Positions 10,901-21,400 of a DNA stretch of 64,000 nucleotides are shown here, one piece after another. This stretch comes from Marchantia polymorpha subsp. ruderalis (taxonomy: Eukaryota; Streptophyta; Marchantiopsida; Marchantiales; Marchantiaceae). Each line of letters opens with the position of its first letter. Within the stretch, counting starts at the first letter, position 1. The stretch spans positions 31,322,501 through 31,386,500 of the forward strand of contig AP031351.1 of NCBI GenBank assembly GCA_037833965.1, read 5' to 3'. Under the pieces are notes generated by a model. That model made no database searches. It was not told the DNA's origin and saw nothing but the letters and a program-made list of their open reading frames with translations. Made by a program: the position numbers and the translations under genes.

Positions 10901-11787
10901 GGACTCTTCCAGTTTCGGAAGTGCAGATCAGGAACTCACTTTCTTAGCGTGTTTGTGCATTTTGGTCCTGGCACCACGTAGAGAAGCTGCAGCATAGCGA
11001 AGTTACCGTATGTTGTAGTTGAAGGCCTTCGGCTGAATGTTCAGAGCTAGTACCCGGTTAGAGACTTGAGTAGTGCGGATCTGCACCTGCGGGTGATTTC
11101 TGATGCTCAGAGCCGGCTGCGAGTTAGATACTTGAACAGTTCCCCCTTACTCCTTCGAGTGACATATCCTGATTGTACTCCTACGGGAAGTTTCCCCTGA
11201 ATGCCAATGTGAAGTTTCATTACTTCGTGTAAACCTTGGTTTGTAATTCAGGTTGTGTGTGTGTTACTGGATCGTGTTTTCAGTAAGTTCTCAGTTGGGT
11301 CTGCACTCCCTGCGTTCGGTGTGATAGTCGAGGGTGACATCCACGGCGTATGTAGAGGCTTCGTTCCGAAGTGGGAAGTCCAGTCCGGGTACCCCCGCTA
11401 GTTCCTGGCGGAAGGGCAGTAAAAGCCGGAGTGGGAGGCACTACCTGCAGAACCTCTGAGTGAACTTGTGAGACACTTTCCTCCTGAAATCCGAAGCGGA
11501 GGTCCTGACCGACCTCCGAGTTGTGCTTTTTGCCAGTTTCAGGTGTGTGTGTTGAGTGACCACGCTGTACCGTGCATCCTCCGAGCATCCTCCGAGTTGA
11601 GATCCTCCTCCGAGTCGAGCCTCCGAGTCGAGCACTGCAGTATTTCTGGGAGTGACAGTCGCCTAGAATTCAAACTTTACAAAAGTCTGTTAAACGTGAC
11701 ACTTTTACTCTGTGTGTTGCCTCTGTCCCTGTGGGTTCGATCTTTTTACCACCATACTGCAGTTTTAGCCTTTGGTGGGTTATTACA

Positions 11788-13242
11788 ATCCTGCCTGTGC
11801 GCATGCGGCATGTGTTGAGGCGACCTGTGCACAGGCGGACTGCTTCTTCCTACGCGTAGGCGCAGGTCCACGTCCGCTTGTGGTCGCCGATCCGTCGAGG
11901 CTCGCCTGTGCGCAGGCGGAACACCTGTCCGCAACGCACGTGGTAACTCCGGAGGCCCTTGGCCCGTAGGCGGCCTCTCGTCCGTCGAGGGTGCAGCGGG
12001 GTCCGTTGCTCCTGTAGACGTCCGCGCTCCCTCGTTCTTCTCCGGCGACGCGCTTCCTTTCTCCGTCGCAATCGTCGCCGTGTCCGCGCTGCTGGCTGGT
12101 AACACAAGCCTGCGCGCCTTCTGCTTCGGCCGGCTGTACGCTTCGTACAACGGCCGCGGTCGAATGGGAGCAGTGGGTTCTTGATGCTGCTCCTTTTCGG
12201 ACTCCTCTCTCCATCGCCGCTTCCGCGGCACTCTTGCTGCAGGAGTATTTCTCCCGTCGTCCCTCCGCCTTAACGGAGTAGAAGTCGGCGACTCCTCTAC
12301 ATCAGTGTCGACCTCGTTCTCCCGCACATACCTCCCGGGATGGTCGACGGACAACGGCGGAAAACGAGCAAGCTCCGCCGCGGTCAAACAATTTCGCTGT
12401 CTATAAAAATTGATGAGGAAAGGAGAGAGATGATTTAGAGTTCCCCCCTTCTCCTCAAAAGCGTGCTGTCGCATCACTCTGTGCAGGATGCTCGCCCAGT
12501 GAATTGGAGCTCCCTCGATGATGCACTCCACAAAAGAGACCTGCCACAATGTGATGTAGCAGGCGCGGTGTGGCTGCAGTAATTGCAGCAGCGCCGTAGC
12601 CACAGTTCGGCGGAAGCGATCCTTGTAATCGCGGATCTTGTACCCATTCTTGGTAGACTTCTCCCGCTTGAACAGCTCCACAAATTGCGCCTCGTCCTGC
12701 TTGGACACCTTGACGCTCTCACTATCAAAGAGGAGGTGCCCTGGGATGCCGGCACACCTCCCCAATGCCTGCGCCCAATCTTGGACCGTCCACCGATCGA
12801 CATGCGGCCGCAATCCGCGCGTAGGTGGTCCCTGTGGCTCTAGCCACTCGCGCACCATATCCACACAGATGTAGTTCCATCCCCATAGCAAGAAATCGAG
12901 CTTTCTTGCTATTAGCCGCTCCTCAAAAGCGCGCAGCCCGTTCTGTGGTAGTCGGAGCGGCAGCATCCGCAATCGGCCCAGTCTCGTCATTGTGTTCTTG
13001 GAGTTCGCCTGCTCGCTAATTCTCCTTCCGCTCCACTCGAGCTCCTTTCTTCCTCGGCAAACTCTAATTTCCCTCAATTCCAAATCACGCGCACTCACTT
13101 CTCCCTCAATCACCAAGAAATCCTCTGCGCGGCGATGTCGAGAATGCTTAGCAGCTAGCAGATGGACGCGCGCAGCTCGCACTAGAGAATGGAATCGCGA
13201 ATTCAAGAATGGGACGCTCTCCGTCTCCCGGTCGAAGGTCAT
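11788..13242 (-). pseudogene. Element 2 U3 accessory ORF, N-terminal 485 codons
   Basis: The ATG at 13242 opens MTFDR, as in the array protein, and the frame stays open to the element 1 junction. The N-terminal extension (VPFLNSRF, SLVRAAR, FLVIEGEV) and the conserved domain (RLPQNGLRAFEERL, KLDFLLWGWNYIC, DWAQALGRCAG, RDYKDRFRR, EEKGGTLNHLSPFLI) are recognisable, as is the basic VPRKRRW motif. Insertion of element 1 removed the rest of the linker and the coiled coil. The frame runs a few codons into element 1 before a stop. It was probably intact until the insertion. Confidence 0.82.
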
Positions 13243-14454
13243 GGTCGGCTCTTGCTCGTGAAGGACGACTCAATTGATGGCCGCGCCGGCTCTACGCTAA
13301 AACGGTCTCCGCTCTCACGCGCGGCTTCACGCTCCGCCGACGCCGATTTAACTCTCACGCTCGAATTGGCGAATTTGAACTCCCCGAGCGTACTACGCCG
13401 CGGACATGGGTGCGCAGCGCCGAAGGCGGATTTTCCGCCTTGCGCGGTACACTCGTTCGTACCGCTCCTCAGCCAATCCTCCTCTACCTCGGCGCTTGTC
13501 CGCACGTCGGACAAAAGTTCAACTCCCGCCTGCGCGCAGGCGGACTCCTCGGCGGATTTTCCGCCGGCGCGGAACTTCACCCGCCTGTGCACAGGCGCTC
13601 GCCTGTGCGTAGGCAAAGTCCGTCCGCGTCGATGCGATGGCGCGGAAGGCGTTGACCGCGGTCAACCGACTCCGTCGAGACTGTCCGTTCCTTGTCTCTC
13701 CGTCGGCGCTCTCGCCGCCGCAACTCCGTCCGACCAAGAGCGCATCCATCCGTCCCGTCCGTACAGTCCGTATGGTCTGTACGGATTTTACTATTCTGGC
13801 GGCTCCTTGCTTGTCCGCGCCGTTGCGCTGGCGCAGAAGGCGCCGTACAATTTCTACCTCCCAAGGCGCATTTCTAGGGCCCAAGGCGGATTTCCCGCCG
13901 ACGCCGAAGCGCCTGTGCACAGGCGGACGCCTGTGCGTAGGCGAACTTCGCGCCTACATCAAAACCCTATTTCGCCTGTGCGTAGGCGAACTTCCTTCGT
14001 CCGCGCATAGGACAAATCCTCCTTCGCCTGTGCGCAGGCGGAATGCTGAGTATCTTACAACCTTCATAACTCCCGGAGTCCTCATCCGTTGTGGGCGTTC
14101 TTGGGCTCGTTGGAATCAGCGCGTCGAGCTCTTTTCAACGAAACCTTTACTAAGTCAAGACGTTTGGGGGTTGACCTAAATATGAAGGATTTCCCTACCG
14201 CCGCGGACGCAGCGCCCAAGGCGGATTTTGCGCCTTGCGCCGTAGGGATCATACCTTCAGAGCTCGCAGGGAGGGTGGTGCCCTTCCTTGACGCTGCACC
14301 CAACTCCTAGATTCTACGAGGTTCCTCGAGAATCTCTGCGATCTTCCGAATTCACTCTGTTTTGATGCACCGAAGGCTATTTACATTGCTGCCGTGGTAC
14401 AGTTTTCCAAAAATGTTTTAATTTCCTCAAAATTACCAAAAGTGGGGTACCACA
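13243..14454 (-). repeat. Noncoding U3 of element 2 with palindrome cluster
   Basis: No convincing gene is present. The region is dense in short inverted repeats such as CGCCTGTGCACAGGCG (13582-13597), again near 13910-13926, and the variant CGCCTGTGCGTAGGCG near 13600, 13930 and 13975. It also carries CGCC-N-GGCG units. The last ~60 bp (14390-14454) match the array LTR start closely. Confidence 0.65.
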
Positions 14455-16598
14455 AATCCCAGGTCCTTCCCACTCTCTCGGTTCATTGCTTTCTGAATCT
14501 TGCGTGACAGGTGGCACTTCTGCATCACGCAGAACCTCATCTCTTTTCTCCTCTGCCCTTGTAGTCCTCCTTGCTCTCCTCGCCATTCTCTCAAGATCAG
14601 AGAGATGAGGAGGCTCCTCAGATGAAGTCTCTCCTTGCTCATCTTCATTTTTCTCAGTTTGCATTTTTCGATGCATAGCTCTGGTGGTGACAGCAAGGGC
14701 CAGAGCTTCATGCATAATCACATCATCCGAACTTTTCAACTTATAAGTGATCAGGTTAGCATGTGGAGGCCACTGATTTTGCTCTTGTTCGACTATCCCC
14801 TTACCAAGATCAGAACTACTACGTTGGACATCTCCATCATCGCATGCAAACCTAGCATCTTGAGAGTTTGAAGAACATGGATCTGCAAAAGAAACCTGTT
14901 TTTTGCTGTCACTACGAGGTTCATCTCGTGGTTCACTCTGGATAGGAATATATCTGTTCACTGTCTGCAGTCCAACAGGTGGATTGAATGTCTGTTTGCT
15001 GTTCTCATGATCATAATACAAGTTAGGAGGTCTAAGATTGTTAGAATGCTCATTCTGCGGTCTTGCACCCCTCATATTTTCTCTCGCCTGGTAAGGACTA
15101 ACAGTAGGCTGAGGCATCCTAATAACTTTATCTGGCTGCCGACATTGGTCGGAGGGATGACTACCTCCACAATTACTACACCCATTAACTTCAACTTCAG
15201 ACCAACACTGACCTGGATAGTGCCACCTACCACAAAATGCATGCAATTCTTTTCTCTCCATATTCTGACCAACCTGACCCCTAGGAGGTCCTCTGTACCC
15301 GTTTTGACCCTGGTAATTTGGTCCTTGGCCCCTTTGGTGTTGCACAGGTGGGCCACCGCTCATTCTGTTGTCACGGTTTGGCATCACCCTACAAAATTGC
15401 CTGGTATGTCCAAATTGACCACACTAGACACACCACATGCTTAATGCATGTCTACCTGACTCGACTGGAGGAGGAGGCCCTGGCTGTTGACTCCTGATCA
15501 TCAAGGCCATCTGATTTGTGATATTTTGCATTTGCTTCATCATAGTCTCTTGAAAGCCCACTTGGTTAGCATTTAATCTCTTCTCTACATCTGCCAGGTT
15601 AGGATCTACAGTAGGGGCTGGCAATGCTAAAACAGGTGCTGGCTCTCTGGTCTGCAAAATTGACTCACTGAGAGAATAGGGAGCTTGACCCCTAAGCCTA
15701 CCTGAGTCTCCTTCAATTACTCTAGGACGAATGGGGATGAACTGGGGAATGGATTCATCCTCCTTCCTCCACAATCTATCATAGTCTTTATCAATATTCT
15801 CTATCTCCCTGGCAGCCATCTTGGCTTCAGCAAGAGTTTGAGGGCTTCTCTCCAGCACCCCACGGATGGTTCCAGATTTGAAAAAACCTTGGATAAAAAA
15901 TTGTCTCAACGTATCGTCATTGAGCATTGTACCCACAAAACGCGCACAGACAAGATCAAATCTTCTAATGTAAGCTGAGATTTCCTCTTCCCTTCCCTGT
16001 TTTAACGATGCCAAAGCTCTCAATGCAGAACCCTACCCCACCTCAGGCCTAAACTCATTCAAGAACTCCCTTTGCATCTGGTCCCATCCCCCAAAATGAC
16101 CTTCACAATGATCCCTATACCACTCATACGCCTCACCTTCCAGGGTAGTTGGAAACCAGACCAAACAATACCATGGGTCCGTAATCAGAGAGCTGGCTAG
16201 CCTCTCAACATATCTTTCCATGTGCCTTGAAGGATCCTCATCCTTCGTCCCATAGAACTTAGGCAGATTGGGTGGCATGACCACAACTGCCAAGTTCTGT
16301 GGAACTGAATAAGAAGGTCTCTTGGCCTCACGAGTGGGTCTATGGGAGTACTAGAAGGAGGTCCTGCTCTCCCTCCATCGTCAGCCATGATAGCAGATTC
16401 CTCCACCAACCTCTCACTGTCAGGTTCTACAATCTCTAACCCTTCTAACAAAGACTCATCAACAGGGTCTACGTTCAAAAATATCTCAAGTTTAATTTCT
16501 TCCTCGATTTCCTTATTCTCAGGTTTCTTCCTACTGCGAACAGGTTTCTCTAGTCCTGGCTCCAGGTTTGGTTTGTGCGATCTAGTCCTATTCTGCAT
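14455..16598 (-). pseudogene. gag: Element 3 gag pseudogene
   Basis: The ATG is at 16598 (MQNRTRSHK). After an acidic N-terminal region the frame shifts near 16325. The capsid domain then reads PPNLPKFYGTKDEDP and AYEWYRDH up to a TAG at 16033-16035. It resumes in the same frame (RALASLKQGREEEI, RFDLVCARF, ERSPQTLAEAKMAAREIE) to a second TAG near 15424. That second stop falls inside the first CCHC knuckle (C-V-stop-C-G-Q-F-G-H-T-R-Q-F-C). A second zinc-finger-like stretch follows (CGRWHYPGQC, CSNCGGSHPSDQC). The 3' end is cut by element 2. It is not functional. Confidence 0.85.
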
Positions 16599-16611
16599 TT
16601 ACAAGATCAGG

Positions 16612-16629
16612 CTCCCGGCAGACGCACCA
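16612..16629 (-). promoter_or_regulatory. Candidate PBS of element 3
   Basis: Minus strand TGGTGCGTCTGCCGGGAG lies just inside a CA-ending LTR and upstream of gag. Its complement ends in ...CACCA like a mature tRNA 3' end. I could not assign the tRNA with confidence. It differs from the tRNA-Asp site of the other elements. Confidence 0.55.
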
Positions 16630-16634
16630 TTTTA

Positions 16635-17439
16635 TGTGAGCCGAACCTTCCCACCCTTTAGCGTTTGTAATCCAGGTGGGGGTTCGAACTCCCATAATCT
16701 AACTTCTCTGATCACAAGCCATGTTCTCACAGTGTATTCAACACAATGAGATGATAAACACTTGCTCTTTCATAGACAAATTGTCCAAAACTGAAACTAA
16801 CACCTGCTGCCTACTATTTCCACAAGAGCATCAGACAAGCTCTTTGTTACATAAAGATCTAACCCAACTCTAGGTGACTTCCTCAATACTACAGCCGCTG
16901 TGGGCTTTCGTAGATCCCAGTCCCACTCCCAATTCCTACTCAGATTTCAGCATCGATTTCTCAGCTTCCACCTTCAGACCCCACCAGATTCCTCTCTCAG
17001 ATTCAACTCTCCCTTTCCAGTTTCAAATTCAGATTCCGACTGTCAGATTTCAGTCTCAGATTTCACTTCACTCGCAGCTCCCATTCTCAGATCTTCCACT
17101 CTGATCTCAGATCCCACTCACAGATTTTACACTTCAATCTCAGATCCCACTCTCAGATCTTCCACTCTGATCTCAGATCCCACTCACAGATTTTACACTT
17201 CAATCTCAGATCCCACTTAAATTTCACTCTCAGATACAACTCTCCACCCACGAGAGTTTGCTTCCTCCTACTTCGAACTCTCCACACTCCCCTCCTAACT
17301 CTCACCACTTCCCTGCGAAAAATCGCTCACACCACACTCTATCCTACGACCGATACCACTTCCGTCTCCACACACGCACACCTCAAGCTCTCGCACACTG
17401 GTACACTCCCAACTCTCCACTCCCAGGCCGAACACACCA
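16635..17439 (-). repeat. Element 3 5' LTR, 3' part
   Basis: The minus strand ends ...GGTTCGGCTCACA at 16635 next to the PBS. The other LTR end is not seen because the array is inserted at 17440. The region is rich in CAGAT/CTCAGAT motifs (about 16920-17250). No gene is evident. Confidence 0.6.
17086..17217. repeat. Tandem repeat, two copies of 66 bp
   Basis: Positions 17086-17151 and 17152-17217 are two adjacent identical or nearly identical 66-bp copies starting CTCAGATCTTCCACTC. Each contains smaller CTCAGATC repeats. It lies inside the element 3 LTR. Confidence 0.85.
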
Positions 17440-18387
17440 TGTAATAACCCACTAAAGGCTAAAACTGCAATATAGTGGTAGAAAGGTCGAACCCACAGGG
17501 ACAGAGGAACACACAGGGTACAAAGTGTCACGTTTTAACAGACTATTGATGAGTTTGAATTCTCAGGCGACTGTCACTCCCAGAAATACTGCAAGTGTCC
17601 ACTCGGAGCGCACTCGGAGGTCGCACAGTACAGCGTACACACACACACACACACACACCTGAAACTACAGAAACACAACCCAGAGATCCGTTAGGACCTC
17701 TACTCAAGATTTCAGGGGGGAAGTCTCTCAAGAGTACACTCAGCGAAGCTGCGGGTAGTGACTTCCAACTCCGGCTTTTACAACGCTTCCACTAGCTTGC
17801 TGCTAGCGTAGGAAACCCGGTTTGGACTGCCTACTTCGGATCGAAGTCACTCATACGCGGTGAACAACACTCTCAACTCACAAAACGCGCAGAGAACACA
17901 GGTCCGCACTGAAGGACTCAATGTGAAACATTCCAGTAACACAACAACAGTCTATTGAAGAGTTTGAATTCTCAGGCACTTGTCATTCCCAGAAATACTA
18001 CAGGGGTTACCCTCAAGGCACCTGCTGCAGCGTAACCTGAATTTACAACCAAGGCTTACACGAAGTAGCAAAACTTCACTTTGGCATTCAGGGGAAAAAT
18101 CCCAAAGGAGTACAATCAGAAAGAAACACTCGAAGGTGTAGGGGCGAAACTGTTCAAGTATCTAACTAGTCACTGGCTCTGAGCATCGGCAGTCACCCGC
18201 AGGTGCAGATCCGAACTACTCAAGTCTCTAACCAATGTACTAGCTCTGAACATTCGGCCGAAGGCCTTCAGCTACAAAATGCGGAACGCTAAGTTGTAAC
18301 TCCTCCTGCGTGGTGACAGAACTCAAGGACACAAACACGCAAAGGAAATGGGTTCCTGATCTATACTTCTGAGTTTGGGAAAGAACC
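17440..18387 (-). repeat. R/U5 part of array LTR 1, with internal direct duplication
   Basis: No gene is present. A ~55-bp motif occurs twice, 17539-17592 and 17948-18002, both containing GAGTTTGAATTCTCAGGC and CCCAGAAATACT. The copies are about 410 bp apart and diverged. An (AC)11 microsatellite lies at 17637-17658. The same arrangement recurs in each array LTR. Confidence 0.7.
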
Positions 18388-18416
18388 CCAGGCAAAACGC
18401 CTGGAACTATTTTATA
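18388..18416 (-). promoter_or_regulatory. TATA box and conserved hairpin, array LTR 1
   Basis: Minus strand TATAAAAT (18409-18416) is followed by CCAGGC-GTTTT-GCCTGG (18388-18404). It lies 37 bp beyond the accessory ORF stop. It marks the probable transcription start region, near 18385, and so the U3/R border. The stem covaries with that of element 1. Confidence 0.65.
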
Positions 18417-18452
18417 CCTTCTAAGTCCTACCTAGCACTACACTGCACTACG

Positions 18453-21400
18453 CTACACGCCTGCACGGAACCACGCTACACTACACTCCGCGGAACCTGT
18501 ACTACGTCTCCTGCGCGGCCGACTGCCGCGCACTAACTCCCTACCCTGCCAATCTTCCGCTCGACTGCGCAGTCCCAAACGCTGCAACGCCGCGGACACC
18601 TCCACTTCGAGGGCGGACATGGTATCCTGTGCCTTCGACAGAAAGGCATCGAGCTTCTTTGCTACCTTCCGTCGACTCCTACTGTCGCCTGACAACAACC
18701 CGGCTGCGCGCAATTCAAACTCACGCAGTGTGAGTTTCTCCTGCGCCTTCACCTCCCAGTGGGCGTAGCCCTTGAGACAGTGGGCGACACGCCTCGCCGT
18801 CTCCACCTTCGTGCGATCCGCCTCCTTCCTGCGATCCTCTTCAATTATCACTAATTGCGATTCGGCTTCAGCACGTTGCGCTCTCAATTCGCCACACTCT
18901 GACTGTAACCTGCGGATTAACTCTTCATCTGCCTGCCGTGCAAGCTGACATTGTTCCAACAACCGCGTCTGTCGCACGAGCTCCTCTGACAAAATCCGAT
19001 TCTGGGCCTGCTCAGAAATGAGTGCTTCCTTGACCTTCACCTGCTCCTTGGTGAGCTCGTCCAGTTTCTCATCCTTCATCTTCTCGGAGTGCTTGTAGAA
19101 TTTCTGATTAAGTTTGTACTGACCCCACAAGCATGCATGCTTCTCCTTCAATTCCCTCAACTCCTGGTCCACTCTAGCTAATAGCTTGCTGGTGTGGACT
19201 TTAGTGCGAGTCCGCCTGCGCACTAACTCGATGTAAGATCCCGGCTGGAGTGGGTCGGCGTATTTATCGACCTTGCGATCCAAGTACCTTAGCAACGGAA
19301 TCACCTGCTCAGAGAGCGCCGCCGCCGGCGCTCCAACAATTTCCTCCTCCTCCTCCTCGGTGTCTTCTGCTCCTGACATTTCTTCCGTGGAGCCTCCGTC
19401 GTCATCATCCGAGTGGAGAATTTCAGTCGCCATTGATTGCGTCGGCGACTGCCCCGAGTGGGGCTGCACGTCATCGACGTGTGCTGCCTGCGAAGGCACG
19501 GCTGCAGCCTCGCTGCTCGTCGCCAAAATGTCTAAGGCGGAAGGCGAATGTACCCGTGCGGCATCCCCGTCGCTCGCTTGTTGGTTGTCTACCGCGTCCT
19601 CTCTGCCGCCGTCGCCCGCCGCCGAAGGCGATCGAGCGGAGGGTGGCTGCGCGGGGTTTGATTGCGCATCGCGCATCGAAATTTCATCCCGCGGACAGTC
19701 ACTCCGCTCCTCCGTCTGTTGCTGCTCCCTTGATCGGTCCGTGGGGGCTGTGCCCGGCCCGTGCGCAGGCGCAATTGCCGGCGCCTTGTCCGCCGCAGGC
19801 GTAGCGCCGCGGACATCCATCGCCGAAGGCGACATGGCCGGGGGCCGCTCGCCCGATGTCCCTTGGCCTATAGGCCCTACCGCCGAAGGCGCATCTATCG
19901 GCGGACTTCCCGCCGATGGTGCGGCCTCCGCACGCTCCCTGCTCGTATCTCCTCGGCTCGAAGGCCCTGGCGCCGAAGGCGCAAATTGCGGCGCGTGGTG
20001 CGCCGGAGGGTCTGGCCCCGAGGGCCGGTGTCTCGTAGGCGGTTCTTCCGCCGGCTCCTTCCCCTTCCTACGTTGGAACGGGGGTGATTCTTGCCTGTGC
20101 ACAGGCGGCACGTGTGGAGGTGTCATGTGCACAGGCGACCTGTGCACAGGCGGACTGCTCCTTCCCACGCGTAAGCGTAGATCCACGTCCACTTGTGATC
20201 GCCGGTCCGCGGAGGCTCGTCCGTCCGCGGAGGCTCGTCGGTGCGCAAACGGAACATCTGTCCGCATCGCACGTGGTAACTCCGGAGGCCCTTGGCCCGT
20301 AGGCGGCCTCTCTCCCGTCGAGGTTGCAGCGTGGCCCGTTGCTCCTGCGGTCGTCCGCGCTTCCTCATGCTTCTCTGGCGACGCACTTCCTTTCTCCGTC
20401 GCAATCGTCGCCGTGTCCGCACTGTCGGCTGGTAACACCAGTCTGCGTGCCTTCTGCTTCGGCCGGCTGTATGGCTCGCACAGCGGCCGCGGTCGAATGG
20501 GAGCAGAGGGTTCTTGATGCTGCTCCTCTTCAGACTCTTCCCTCCATCGCCGCTTCCGCGGCACTCGTGCTGCAGGAGTGTGTCTCCCTTCGTCCCTCCG
20601 CCTTGATGGGGTAGAAGTCGGTGACTCCTCTGCATCAGTGTCGACCTCATTCTCCCGCACATACTTCCCGGGATGGTCGATGGACAATGGCGGAAAATGT
20701 TCAAGCTCCGCCGCTGTCAAACAATTCCGCTGTCGATAAAAATTGATGAGGAAAGGAGAGAGATGGTTTAGAGTTCCCCCCTTCTCCTCAAACGCGTGCT
20801 GTCGCATCACCCTGTGTAGGATGCTCGCCCAGTGAATTGGAGTTCCCTCGATGACGCACTCCACAAAAGAGACCTGCCACAATGTGATGTAGCAGGCGCG
20901 GTGCGGCTGCAGTAATTGCATCAGCGCCGCGGACAAAGTCCGGCGAAATCGATCCTTGTAATCACGGGTCCTGTACCCATTCTTGGTAGACCTCTCGGTC
21001 TTGAACAGCTCCACGAATTGCGCCTCTTCCTGCTTGGTCACCTTGATGCTCTCACTGTCGAAAAGGAGATGCCCTGGCATGCCAGCACATCTTCCCAACG
21101 CCTGCGCCCAATCTTGGACTGTCCACCGATCAACATGCGGACGCAATCCGCGCGAGGGTGGTCCCTGTGGCTCTAACCACTCGCGCACCATATTCGCACA
21201 GATGTAGTTCCATCCCCATAGCAAGAAATCGAGCTTTCTTGCTATTAAGCGCTCCTCGAAAGCGCGTAGCCCGTTCTGTGGTAGGCGAAGTGGCACCATC
21301 CGCAATCTGCTCGGTCTCGTCATTGCGTTCCTGGGGTTCGCTCGCCCGCTCATTCTACTTCCGCACCGCCCGAGCTTCTTTCTCTCTCGGCAAACTCTAA

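Larger units (their letters stand above)
1..11787 (+). mobile_element. Element 1: Ty3/gypsy LTR retrotransposon, 5' end outside window
   Basis: The order on the plus strand is 5' LTR remnant (1-1134), PBS (1157-1174), gag-pro (broken), UAG, pol, PPT (6911-6923) and 3' LTR (6924-11787). The LTR ends are TG...CA. The sequence at position 1 equals that at 8041, so the window opens inside the 5' LTR and the outer part of its U3 is missing. Shared LTR stretches differ at only a handful of bases, so the insertion is young. The right flank (ATCCT, 11788-11792) continues an LTR of element 2, so element 1 is nested in it. Pol type (D-D-35-E integrase, no chromodomain) and the tRNA-Asp PBS point to the Athila/Tat-like branch. 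The target-site duplication cannot be confirmed because the left end is not in the window. Confidence 0.93.
6924..11787 (+). repeat. Element 1 3' LTR, complete (4864 bp)
   Basis: It starts TGTGGTAACACAC after the PPT and ends TTTAGCCTTTGGTGGGTTATTACA at the junction with element 2. U3 is very long. It holds a palindrome-rich noncoding part (6924-8282), the accessory ORF (8283-10838) and a TATA box (10872). The R/U5 part is about 10900-11787. The last 130 bp are clearly homologous to the array LTR end, including the block GTCCCTGTGGGTTCGA. As far as I recall, that block resembles the U5 end of Athila/Tat elements. Confidence 0.92.
11788..14454 (-). repeat. Element 2: partial LTR of an array-related element
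   Basis: On the minus strand the LTR begins TGTGGTACCCCACTTTTGG at 14454 and is cut at 11788 by the insertion of element 1. It is homologous over its whole length to U3 of the array LTR (about 20090-22822). The outer side (14455 on) is AATCCCAGG, not a PPT, so this is a 5' LTR or a solo LTR. The remainder must lie to the left of the window. It was inserted in the gag pseudogene of element 3. Confidence 0.88.
14455..17439 (-). mobile_element. Element 3: 5' fragment of an older Ty3/gypsy element
   Basis: Reading leftwards on the minus strand I see part of a 5' LTR (to 16635), a candidate PBS (16612-16629), a leader and a decayed gag with zinc knuckles (14455-16598). Element 2 interrupts gag at 14454/14455, and the tandem array interrupts the LTR at 17439/17440. 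Several stops and a frameshift mark it as the oldest layer. The Gag sequence is unlike that of element 1 and the array, so it is a different family. Pol is not in the window. Confidence 0.82.

Noticed and set aside
16874-17220. Plus-strand open frame with a repeated SDPT/HRFYTSI pattern
   Set aside because: It arises from the 66-bp tandem repeat and CTCAGAT-rich LTR sequence. No sign of a real gene.
17637-17658. (AC)n tract as a regulatory or Z-DNA element
   Set aside because: It is an ordinary microsatellite that varies by one unit between LTRs. Nothing else supports a function.
19273-20517. A 414-codon plus-strand open frame opposite the accessory ORF, repeated in each LTR
   Set aside because: It is antisense to the conserved 1040-codon ORF, rich in Ser/Ala/Gly, and a product of GC-rich codons. 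It is not matched in element 1 and has no recognisable domain.
21230-21256. Ten-base inverted repeat TAGCAAGAAA...TTTCTTGCTA inside the accessory ORF
   Set aside because: It lies in codons for the conserved ARKLDFLLW block and is absent as a hairpin in element 1, so it is probably incidental.
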